A DNA stretch of 48,640 nt. Source: Rhizobium sp. Q54 (GTDB taxonomy: Bacteria; Bacteroidota; Bacteroidia; Flavobacteriales; Flavobacteriaceae). Location of the stretch: contig CALQAH020000012.1 of the NCBI GenBank assembly GCA_943328505.2, positions 1-48,640 of the forward strand, written 5' to 3'. The notes beneath the pieces were generated by a model, which did no database searches, was not told the DNA's origin, and was given only the letters and a program-made list of their open reading frames with translations. Position 1 is the stretch's first letter. Each line of letters begins with the position of its first letter. Position numbers and translations under genes: made by a program. Shown piece by piece: positions 41,624 through 48,640 of the stretch.

Positions 41624-42850
41624 ATGCTGTATTATTTATTCGAATATTTAGACAAAACTATGGATATTCCAGGAACTGGAGTTTTCCAATACATTACTTT
41701 TCGTTCGGCATTAGCACTAATGATGTCTTTGATGATTTCTACCATTTATGGTAAAAAAATCATTTCTTTTTTAAGAAATCAACAAGTAGGGGAAACCGTT
41801 AGAGAACTTGGACTAGAAGGACAAACTCAAAAAGCGGGGACACCAACAATGGGAGGTTTAATCATCATCATTGCGACATTAATTCCGGTGTTATTGTTAA
41901 CCAAATTGAACAATATTTATATTATTCTTTTGATAATGACCACCCTTTGGATGGGAACAATTGGATTTATAGACGATTATATCAAAATATTCAAAAAAGA
42001 TAAACAAGGTTTAAAAGGAATTTTCAAAGTTATTGGTCAAGTAGGTTTGGGATTAATTGTTGGTTCGGTTTTATATTTTAATCCTAATGTAACTGTTAGA
42101 ACTGAAATCCCAAAAACAGTAACTTTTAATCAAACGGAAAACGTTTTTTCACAATCTCCAATAGAAGAAAAGTCAACAGTGACAACAATCCCATTTATGA
42201 AAAACAACCAATTAGACTATGCTGAATTTATAGCTTGGACAGGGGAAGGTTATCAAAAGTGGGCATGGTTAGTATTTATTCCAATTGTCATTTTCATTAT
42301 AACAGCTGTATCAAATGGAGCCAATTTAACCGATGGTATTGATGGCTTAGCTGCCGGAACTTCGGCAATTTCTGTGCTCGCACTTGGAATTTTCGCCTTC
42401 ATTTCTGGAAACGTTATATTATCGGGCTATCTCAATGTCATGTACATTCCAAATTCTGGGGAAATGACTGTTTTTATTGCTGCATTCGCGGGTGCTTTGA
42501 TTGGGTTTTTATGGTACAATTCTTTCCCAGCATCAGTATTTATGGGCGATACAGGAAGTTTGACCATTGGTGGAATTATAGCTGTTTTAGCAATTTCTGT
42601 GCGTAAAGAAATGTTATTACCCGTATTGTGCGCCATCTTTTTTGCTGAAAATTTATCAGTAATTATTCAAGTTGCTTATTTCAAATATACCAAGAGAAGA
42701 TTTGGTGAAGGGAGAAGGGTTTTCCTCATGTCTCCTTTGCACCATCACTATCAAAAGAAAGGTTATCACGAAAGTAAAATTGTAACACGCTTTTGGATTG
42801 TAGCCATTCTATTGGCAATAGTTTCCATAGTTACTTTAAAATTGAGATAA
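41624..42850 (+). CDS. mraY: Phospho-N-acetylmuramoyl-pentapeptide transferase
   Basis: 408 residues, about 45 longer than E. coli MraY, with about ten membrane helices. It moves phospho-MurNAc-pentapeptide to undecaprenyl phosphate, forming lipid I. The catalytic aspartates are visible in [18 protein letters not shown] near 118 and [12 protein letters not shown] near 237; [11 protein letters not shown] near 372 is the HHH motif. A hydrophilic insert of about 60 residues (roughly 145-205, with [18 protein letters not shown]) lies in a periplasmic loop. Its stop and the murD start share one base (TAATG). Confidence 0.95.
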   Translation: MLYYLFEYLDKTMDIPGTGVFQYITFRSALALMMSLMISTIYGKKIISFLRNQQVGETVRELGLEGQTQKAGTPTMGGLIIIIATLIPVLLLTKLNNIYIILLIMTTLWMGTIGFIDDYIKIFKKDKQGLKGIFKVIGQVGLGLIVGSVLYFNPNVTVRTEIPKTVTFNQTENVFSQSPIEEKSTVTTIPFMKNNQLDYAEFIAWTGEGYQKWAWLVFIPIVIFIITAVSNGANLTDGIDGLAAGTSAISVLALGIFAFISGNVILSGYLNVMYIPNSGEMTVFIAAFAGALIGFLWYNSFPASVFMGDTGSLTIGGIIAVLAISVRKEMLLPVLCAIFFAENLSVIIQVAYFKYTKRRFGEGRRVFLMSPLHHHYQKKGYHESKIVTRFWIVAILLAIVSIVTLKLR

Positions 42851-44190
42851 TGCAACGACTAGTAATTCTTGGAGGTGGAGAAAGCGGCGTTGGAACAGCC
42901 ATTTTAGGAAAAAAACAAGGTTATGAAGTTTTTGTCTCTGATTTTGGAGCCATAAAAGAAAATTATAAAGAAGTTCTTAATATTAATGGAATTGCATGGG
43001 AAGAAGAAACCCATACAGAAAATTTGATTTTGAATGCCGATGTGGTCATGAAAAGCCCCGGAATTCCTGAAAAAGTGCCCATTGTAAAAAAACTTATTGA
43101 AAAAGGAATTCCGGTAATTTCTGAAATTGAGTTTGCGGCACCATTTACTAGTGCTATAACCATTGGAATTACAGGCAGTAATGGAAAGACAACTACAACA
43201 ATGTTGACGTACCATTTGTTAAAATCAGCAGGTTTGAATGTAGGTCTAGGCGGGAATATTGGAAAAAGCTTTGCTTGGCAAGTAGCCGATGAAAATTATG
43301 ATTGCTATGTATTAGAATTAAGCAGTTTTCAATTGGATGGAATTAAAAACTATAAGCCACATATTGCCATAATTACCAATATAAGCCCTGATCATTTAGA
43401 CCGATACGAATATAAATATGAAAACTATATCGCATCAAAATTTAGAATTACAATGAACCAAGACGAAAATGATTATCTGATTTATGATGATGATGACGAA
43501 GCTATTTCAAACTGGTTACAAAACAATAAAACTAACGCTCAATTAATTCCTTTTTCACTAACCAAAACCTTTGAAAAAGGAGCCTTTATAAACAACAACA
43601 ACAACAATATGGAAGTTAACATCAACCAAGAAGAATTTGAAATGAAAACTACAGACATTTCATTGGAAGGAAAGCACAACATGAAAAATGCTATGGCTGC
43701 CACTTCGGTTGCCCAATTGATGAAAATCAGAAAGCAAACAATCCGTGAAAGTTTGTCCAATTTTCAAGGAGTAGCACATCGATTGGAAAAAGTGCTAAAA
43801 ATTCAAAATGTGCAATACATCAACGATAGTAAAGCTACCAACGTAAACGCCACTTTTTTTGCTTTAGATAGTATGACAGTGCCAACAGTTTGGATTGTTG
43901 GTGGCGTAGATAAAGGAAATGATTATAGCGAATTGATGTCGTTGGTTCGCGAAAAAGTAAAAGCAATAATTTGCTTGGGTGTTGATAACAAAAAAATAAT
44001 CGACGCATTTGGAAATGTAGTTGACATTATGGTTGAGGTGGAAAGCATGAATGATGCTGTTAAAACCGCTCAACATTTGGTTGAAAAAGGAGATGCCGTT
44101 TTGCTCTCTCCAGCATGTGCTAGTTTTGACTTATTTCAAAATTATGAAGACAGAGGAAATCAATTTAAATCGGCGGTTAGAAATTTATAA
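42850..44190 (+). CDS. murD: UDP-MurNAc-L-alanine--D-glutamate ligase
   Basis: 446 residues from the ATG at 42850; an open extension to 42793 lies inside mraY and is not used. It adds D-glutamate to UDP-MurNAc-L-Ala. The N-terminal Rossmann-like domain starts RLVILGGGESGVGTA; the ATP loop GITGSNGKTTTT is near 117, ELSSFQLDGI near 157, NISPDHLDRY near 178, the C-terminal NDSKATN near 325 and LLSPACASFDLF near 418. An 86-nt spacer with repeats follows before ftsW. Confidence 0.95.
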   Translation: MQRLVILGGGESGVGTAILGKKQGYEVFVSDFGAIKENYKEVLNINGIAWEEETHTENLILNADVVMKSPGIPEKVPIVKKLIEKGIPVISEIEFAAPFTSAITIGITGSNGKTTTTMLTYHLLKSAGLNVGLGGNIGKSFAWQVADENYDCYVLELSSFQLDGIKNYKPHIAIITNISPDHLDRYEYKYENYIASKFRITMNQDENDYLIYDDDDEAISNWLQNNKTNAQLIPFSLTKTFEKGAFINNNNNNMEVNINQEEFEMKTTDISLEGKHNMKNAMAATSVAQLMKIRKQTIRESLSNFQGVAHRLEKVLKIQNVQYINDSKATNVNATFFALDSMTVPTVWIVGGVDKGNDYSELMSLVREKVKAIICLGVDNKKIIDAFGNVVDIMVEVESMNDAVKTAQHLVEKGDAVLLSPACASFDLFQNYEDRGNQFKSAVRNL

Positions 44191-44262
44191 AAAGGTTATT
44201 AGTTTAAAGGGTAGAATGTTTAGTAATTCAAAAACTAAACCCTCTAAACCGTTATAAACCTT
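44191..44262. repeat. Imperfect inverted repeat with TAAACC units in the murD-ftsW spacer
   Basis: AAAGGTTATTAGTTTAAAGG (from 44191) is an imperfect reverse complement of the stretch ending at 44262; the core GTTTAAAGGGT pairs with ACCCTCTAAAC with one mismatch. The right arm contains TAAACC three times in a row. A related TTAAACCCTATAAA occurs at 262-275. No open frame. Confidence 0.5.
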
Positions 44263-44276
44263 CTAAACAAAAAGAA

Positions 44277-45566
44277 ATGAAAGAACTAATTAGAAGTTTA
44301 AGAGGAGATAAAGTTATCTGGGCATTCGTTGCCTTGCTGGCTTTGTTTTCATTTATGCCTGTTTTTAGTGCGAGTAGTAATTTGGCTTATATGCGTCATG
44401 GTTCTGGAAACGCGCTTACTTATTTAGTAAAACATGGAGCTCAAGTTATTATTGGTTTTTTTATTATTTATAAAGTTCATAAAGTACCATATCAATATTT
44501 TAGAACAATTTCCAGATTTCTTTTACCAGTAGTTTGGGTGTTGTTGGTATATACATTATTAAAAGGAACCGTAATTGATGGAGCAAATGCAAGTCGTTGG
44601 ATTCAAATACCCTTCATCGGAATCACCTTTCAAACGTCAACATTAGCCTCTATTGTTTTATATGTTTTTGTTGCTCGTTATTTATCCAAAACTAGAGATA
44701 CACCTATAACCTTTAAAAATTCTTTGTGGGATTTGTGGACACCTGTCTTTATTACACTACTACTTATTTTTCCAGCCAATTTATCTACCGCAGCTTTGAT
44801 TTTTACCATGGTAATGATGTTAGTTTTTATTGGTAAATATCCATTAAAGTATATTGGAATAATATTAGGCATTGGGATAATTGGGCTCGTTTTTTTCATT
44901 ATTGTAGTTAAGAATTTCCCGGATGCATTTCCAAATCGAGTGGATACTTGGATGAATAGAATTGACAATTTCTTCAGTGATAAACCCGATGAAGATGTGT
45001 ACCAAATACAAAAAGCAAAAATTGCGATTGCCACCGGTGGATTCGAAGGACTTGGACCTGGAAAAAGCGTTCAGAAAAACTTTTTGCCACAATCCTCTTC
45101 CGATTTTATATATGCCATAATCGTCGAAGAATATGGCCTTGTTGGAGGACTTTCTGTTTTGTTTTTGTACTTATTATTGTTATTCCGATTTGTCGTTGCT
45201 TCACACAAAGCCAATACGCTTTTCGGAAAATTGGTAGTCGTCGGACTCGGATTTCCGATAATTTTTCAAGCCATGACCAATATGGCTGTAGCTGTCGAAT
45301 TATTACCTGTAACGGGACAAACCTTGCCATTAATAAGTTCAGGAGGAAGTTCTATTTGGATGACGTGTATTGCTTTAGGAATCATACTGAGTGTGACTAA
45401 AAAAGAAGAGGAAATTGCTCTAGAGAATGCCGAAAAACAAAAAAGAGAAGATGTTTTAAAACGTTTAATCGATAAACAAATAGCAGAAGACGAACTCGAA
45501 GTAGAAGAAGATTACTCTATTCAAGATGTTGGAAATCCAATGCAAGCCGTTTTGAATAAAAAATAA
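44277..45566 (+). CDS. ftsW: Division SEDS glycosyltransferase FtsW
   Basis: 429 residues with about ten membrane helices. Marks: [18 protein letters not shown] text near 100, [12 protein letters not shown] near 165, the long extracellular loop ending [20 protein letters not shown] near 280, and [13 protein letters not shown] near 345. It polymerises septal glycan with FtsI. The cytoplasmic C-terminus (about 375-429) is long and strongly charged ([20 protein letters not shown]), a possible site for partner contacts. murG follows after four nt. Confidence 0.95.
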   Translation: MKELIRSLRGDKVIWAFVALLALFSFMPVFSASSNLAYMRHGSGNALTYLVKHGAQVIIGFFIIYKVHKVPYQYFRTISRFLLPVVWVLLVYTLLKGTVIDGANASRWIQIPFIGITFQTSTLASIVLYVFVARYLSKTRDTPITFKNSLWDLWTPVFITLLLIFPANLSTAALIFTMVMMLVFIGKYPLKYIGIILGIGIIGLVFFIIVVKNFPDAFPNRVDTWMNRIDNFFSDKPDEDVYQIQKAKIAIATGGFEGLGPGKSVQKNFLPQSSSDFIYAIIVEEYGLVGGLSVLFLYLLLLFRFVVASHKANTLFGKLVVVGLGFPIIFQAMTNMAVAVELLPVTGQTLPLISSGGSSIWMTCIALGIILSVTKKEEEIALENAEKQKREDVLKRLIDKQIAEDELEVEEDYSIQDVGNPMQAVLNKK

Positions 45567-45570
45567 TAAA

Positions 45571-46662
45571 ATGAAAAGATTAAAATTCATATTAAGTGGT
45601 GGCGGAACGGGTGGACATATCTATCCAGCAATTGCTATTGCAGATGAATTAAAATCCCGTTTTCCCGATGCAGAATTTTTATTTGTTGGTGCAAAAGATA
45701 AAATGGAAATGCAAAAAGTTCCTCAATCAGGATATAAAATAGAAGGATTATGGATTGCTGGTTTACAACGAAAACTAACCTTGCAAAATATGATGTTTCC
45801 AATCAAGTTGATGAATAGTTTGTGGAAATCAAGAAAAATAATTAGAAAATTTCAACCCGATGTTGTCATTGGAACTGGTGGATTTGCTAGCGGTCCGTTA
45901 TTACAAGCAGCAAATAGTTTTGCTATTCCAACGGTAATTCAGGAACAAAATTCATATCCTGGAATTACAAATAAATTATTAAGTAAAAAGGCAAATAAAA
46001 TATGCGTTGCCTATGAAAATTTGGAACGTTTTTTTCCTGCTGAAAAAATTGTTTTCACCGGAAATCCTGTTCGTCAAGATTTGTTAGAAATTAGCAGTAA
46101 GCGAAGCGAAGCGATTACTCATTTCAATTTAGATACAACCAAAAAAACACTTTTGGTATTAGGAGGAAGCCTCGGGGCTAGAAGAATAAATCAATTAATA
46201 GAAAAAGAAATTAACGCTATCGTTGCGCAAGGAATTCAAGTTATTTGGCAATGCGGAAAATTTTATTTAGAAGATTACAGACATTTCTCCGATTTGAAAA
46301 ATGTACAAGTTGTAGCTTTTATCGACCGTATGGATTTGGTTTATGCTGCTTCCGATTTTGTGATTTCAAGAGCTGGAGCATCGTCTGTTTCCGAGTTATG
46401 TCTGGTTGGAAAACCAACGATTTTTATTCCTTCGCCGAATGTCGCAGAAGATCATCAAACTAAAAATGCTAAAGCAATTGTAGATAAAAATGGTGCAATC
46501 TTATTAAGAGAAAGTGAACTGGAAGAAAAGTTCGAAAGTGTTTTTACAGATTTAATTTCAAACGAAAATTTGCAAAATGAATTAAGTGGAAACATCAAGA
46601 AATTGGCTAAGCCAAACGCAACAAGAGATATCGTTGAAGAAATAATAAAATTAATAAAATAA
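45571..46662 (+). CDS. murG: UDP-GlcNAc--MurNAc-pentapeptide-PP-undecaprenol GlcNAc transferase
   Basis: 363 residues, usual length. It converts lipid I to lipid II at the inner face of the membrane. The GT28 marks are present: [19 protein letters not shown] near 9, [11 protein letters not shown] near 100, [12 protein letters not shown] near 125, FTGNPVR near 163, [10 protein letters not shown] near 192 and [12 protein letters not shown] near 262. It abuts murC with no spacer. Confidence 0.96.
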   Translation: MKRLKFILSGGGTGGHIYPAIAIADELKSRFPDAEFLFVGAKDKMEMQKVPQSGYKIEGLWIAGLQRKLTLQNMMFPIKLMNSLWKSRKIIRKFQPDVVIGTGGFASGPLLQAANSFAIPTVIQEQNSYPGITNKLLSKKANKICVAYENLERFFPAEKIVFTGNPVRQDLLEISSKRSEAITHFNLDTTKKTLLVLGGSLGARRINQLIEKEINAIVAQGIQVIWQCGKFYLEDYRHFSDLKNVQVVAFIDRMDLVYAASDFVISRAGASSVSELCLVGKPTIFIPSPNVAEDHQTKNAKAIVDKNGAILLRESELEEKFESVFTDLISNENLQNELSGNIKKLAKPNATRDIVEEIIKLIK

Positions 46663-48003
46663 GTGAACTTAAACCAAATACATAACGTCTATTTTATCGG
46701 AATCGGAGGCATCGGAATGAGTGCTTTGGCGCGTTATTTCCAAAACATTGGCAAAAATGTTTCGGGTTATGATAAAACGCCAACCACTTTAACAGATGAG
46801 TTGATTACAGGCGGAATGAACATTCACTTTGAAGACAATATTGGTTTAATTCCAGAAGAATATTATATAGAAAATACGCTGGTAATAATAACTCCGGCCG
46901 TTCCAATTTCCCATTCGGAATGGAATTATTTTCTAGAAAGAAATTATGTTGTAAAAAAGCGTGCTGAAGTATTAGGAATTATAACCAAAGACACTTTTTG
47001 TTTTGCAGTGGCTGGAACTCATGGTAAAACAACAACATCGAGCATATTAGGACATATTTTATTCGAATCGGGTGTTGATGTTACCGCTTTCCTTGGGGGA
47101 ATTGTCGAAAATTACAATTCTAATTTAATTGGAAATGGCAAAACTGTAACGGTGGTGGAAGCCGATGAATTCGACCGCTCTTTTTTGCATTTGCATCCCA
47201 ATATTGCTTGCATAACGTCAATGGATGCGGATCATCTAGATATTTATGGAGATAGTGCTTCGATTGAAGCAACGTTTAGAGAATTTGCATCTAAAGTTAT
47301 TGATAAAACCAAATTATTTGTTCCAAAAGGATTGCCATTAGAAGGATTGACTGTAGGAATAAATGAAGCGTCTACTTTTCAGGCTCAAAATATTAGAATA
47401 GAAAATGGCTTTTATGTTTTTGATGTGAAAACACCATCCGAAACGATTAAAGATATCCAATTCGGATTACCAGGTAGACACAATTTAATGAATGCCTTAA
47501 TGGCTTTAGCAATGGCTAAAACTTATGGTTCCCCAACCGAGTCCATTGCTAAAGCCTTGGCTTCATTTAAAGGAGTGCAACGCCGATTTTCGTATCAAAT
47601 TAAAACGAGAGATTTAGTGTATATTGATGATTATGCACATCATCCAACCGAAATAAATGCTGTTCATCAAGCGGTTTCTGAATTGTATCCAAACCAAAAA
47701 GTATTGGCAATTTTTCAACCCCATTTATTCAGTAGAACCAAAGATTTTGGCGCCGATTTTGCTAAAAGTTTATCGCAATTTGATGAAATTATTTTATTAG
47801 ATATTTATCCAGCCAGAGAATTACCACTGGAAGGAATTACCTCAAGTTGGTTGCTTTCAAAAATGGAAAATAACCATAAAAAATTAGTATCAAAAAATGA
47901 TTTAATCCCTTCAATTTTAGAAAGCGATGCTAAAATAATTATTACAATCGGTGCTGGAGATATTGGCGAATTAGTATCAACAATTAAAGCAGCTTTATTA
48001 TGA
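46663..48003 (+). CDS. murC: UDP-N-acetylmuramate--L-alanine ligase
   Basis: 446 residues from a GTG start directly after the murG stop. It attaches L-alanine to UDP-MurNAc, the first amino acid step. The N-terminus shows NVYFIGIGGIGMSALARYF, the ATP loop is VAGTHGKTTTSS near 112, and the later marks are VVEADEFDRSFL near 166, DADHLDIYG near 188, GRHNLMNALMA near 271 and DDYAHHPTEI near 326. It ends in an ATGA overlap with ftsQ. Confidence 0.95.
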   Translation: MNLNQIHNVYFIGIGGIGMSALARYFQNIGKNVSGYDKTPTTLTDELITGGMNIHFEDNIGLIPEEYYIENTLVIITPAVPISHSEWNYFLERNYVVKKRAEVLGIITKDTFCFAVAGTHGKTTTSSILGHILFESGVDVTAFLGGIVENYNSNLIGNGKTVTVVEADEFDRSFLHLHPNIACITSMDADHLDIYGDSASIEATFREFASKVIDKTKLFVPKGLPLEGLTVGINEASTFQAQNIRIENGFYVFDVKTPSETIKDIQFGLPGRHNLMNALMALAMAKTYGSPTESIAKALASFKGVQRRFSYQIKTRDLVYIDDYAHHPTEINAVHQAVSELYPNQKVLAIFQPHLFSRTKDFGADFAKSLSQFDEIILLDIYPARELPLEGITSSWLLSKMENNHKKLVSKNDLIPSILESDAKIIITIGAGDIGELVSTIKAALL

Positions 48004-48640
48004 AATTTTTAAACTGGATAAATTTAAGATTGGTACTCATGTTTGGATTGGTAATCTTCCTATATTCCTTTACATCATACAAAAATTCACATCGAAAATT
48101 GAAAAAATCTGAGGTAGTTTTTCTTGGAAATGACAACCTTTTTATCAAGTATGAAATGGTTAATAAATTGTTAATAGAAAAAAATAGCGACCTAAAAACT
48201 ATTACAAAAGAAGATTTAGATTTGAACAAATTGGAGAAGTCAATCGGTAAGCACAAAATGATACAGCAAGCGGATGTGTTTGTCAGCGTTGATGGGGTTT
48301 TAAAAGCGGTGGTGAAACAAAAAACACCAATAGGAAGAGTGTTTGACGAAACAGGGTCTTTTTATATTGATTATGAGGGAAATAAGATGCCGCTATCAGA
48401 CAATTTTACAGCTAGAGTAACGCTTGTGTCGGGGAGAATAAATAATGAAAATATAAAAAAGGTATCCAAAGTTTTGAGGATGATTTATAATGATGATTTT
48501 TTAAAAAAAAATATCATCGGTGCTCAGATATTGCCAAATGGAAGCATCTATTTAACGAATAGAAATTATAGTTATCAACTAATTTTTGGAAGACCGATAA
48601 ATATTGAACTAAAATTTAATAACTATAAAGCCTTTTTTCA
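48000..48640 (+). CDS. ftsQ: Cell-division protein FtsQ (partial, cut by window end)
   Basis: 213 codons are visible from the ATG at 48000, which overlaps the murC stop by 4 nt; no stop is reached. A short cytoplasmic start, one membrane helix (about 9-25) and a POTRA-like periplasmic part follow: SEVVFLGNDNLFIKYEMVNK, then LNKLEKSIGKHKMIQQADVF and VDGVLKAVVKQKTPIGRVFD, matching the FtsQ/DivIB layout. It recruits and regulates FtsL and the FtsWI pair. ftsA and ftsZ would be expected next, outside the window. Confidence 0.88.
   Translation, partial: MKFLNWINLRLVLMFGLVIFLYSFTSYKNSHRKLKKSEVVFLGNDNLFIKYEMVNKLLIEKNSDLKTITKEDLDLNKLEKSIGKHKMIQQADVFVSVDGVLKAVVKQKTPIGRVFDETGSFYIDYEGNKMPLSDNFTARVTLVSGRINNENIKKVSKVLRMIYNDDFLKKNIIGAQILPNGSIYLTNRNYSYQLIFGRPINIELKFNNYKAFF

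Noticed and set aside
44678..45330. Minus-strand open frames opposite ftsW (up to 118 codons)
   Set aside because: They are shadows of ftsW with no motif, no promoter and no neighbouring gene on that strand.
46100..46114. AGCGA repeated three times inside murG, resembling a phase-variation tract
   Set aside because: Only three 5-bp units in an essential gene; too few copies to slip often, and the encoded residues fit a normal inter-domain linker.

Overview
The window looks like a chromosomal segment of a flavobacterium (Bacteroidota, family Flavobacteriaceae, most likely Flavobacterium or a close relative). The DNA is AT-rich. Intergenic regions carry the Bacteroidota -7 promoter element TAnnTTTG instead of a -10 box. 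The gliding genes gldB and gldC are present, isoprenoid genes are of the mevalonate type, and gene order in the cell-wall clusters is typical of the phylum. Almost everything is core chromosome. I see no intact insertion sequence, prophage, CRISPR array, rRNA or defence locus.

Layout. 1-290: tail of an IS200-like/REP-associated transposase with bulged hairpins and a terminator. 290-3255: a MacB/FtsX-type ABC permease (minus) and purH (plus). 3262-8947: the rod-shape operon mreB-mreC-mreD-mrdA(PBP2)-rodA. 8948-9186: a decayed C-terminal piece of a DNA/RNA non-specific endonuclease and a terminator. 9225-16594: tail-specific protease prc, divergent from surE, a small membrane protein, lpxB, an NlpC/P60 lipoprotein and comEC. 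16608-22776 (minus): a peptide-use cluster of a dipeptidyl-peptidase IV, two POT peptide transporters and a periplasmic thioredoxin-fold protein. 22943-25178: HMG-CoA reductase and a GYDIA-family GHMP kinase. 25231-31462 (minus): coaX, an outer-membrane beta-barrel protein, a TPR protein, lptC, a small membrane protein and a PpiD/SurA-like isomerase. 31560-31632: tRNA-Phe with a near-ideal promoter and terminator. 31718-36075: orphan LuxR-type response regulator, nadE, gldB-gldC, the YsxC GTPase and an alpha/beta hydrolase. 36442-48640: the dcw division/cell-wall operon mraZ-rsmH-ftsL-ftsI-murE-mraY-murD-ftsW-murG-murC-ftsQ, cut by the window end.

How the genes work together. Two large co-directional operons cover the two SEDS/PBP machines: elongation (MreBCD, PBP2, RodA) and division (FtsL, FtsI, FtsW, FtsQ), the latter with the Mur enzymes that make lipid II. 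MurE carries the DNPR motif of meso-diaminopimelate-adding enzymes. LpxB, LptC, the beta-barrel protein and PpiD serve outer-membrane assembly. DPP IV and the two POT carriers fit growth on peptides.

The most interesting signals are regulatory or structural: a 10-bp-phased direct-repeat operator in front of mraZ; a palindromic divergent promoter between prc and surE and fused back-to-back -7 boxes between nadE and gldB; a terminator stem buried in the 3' end of comEC; repeat-bearing spacers that are the only long gaps in the two morphogenesis operons; and an uncharacterised beta-barrel/TPR pair packed between coaX and lptC. I found no convincing undescribed multi-gene system; that beta-barrel/TPR/LptC unit is the nearest candidate. 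All functional names rest on motif recognition from the sequence alone; no database search was run.
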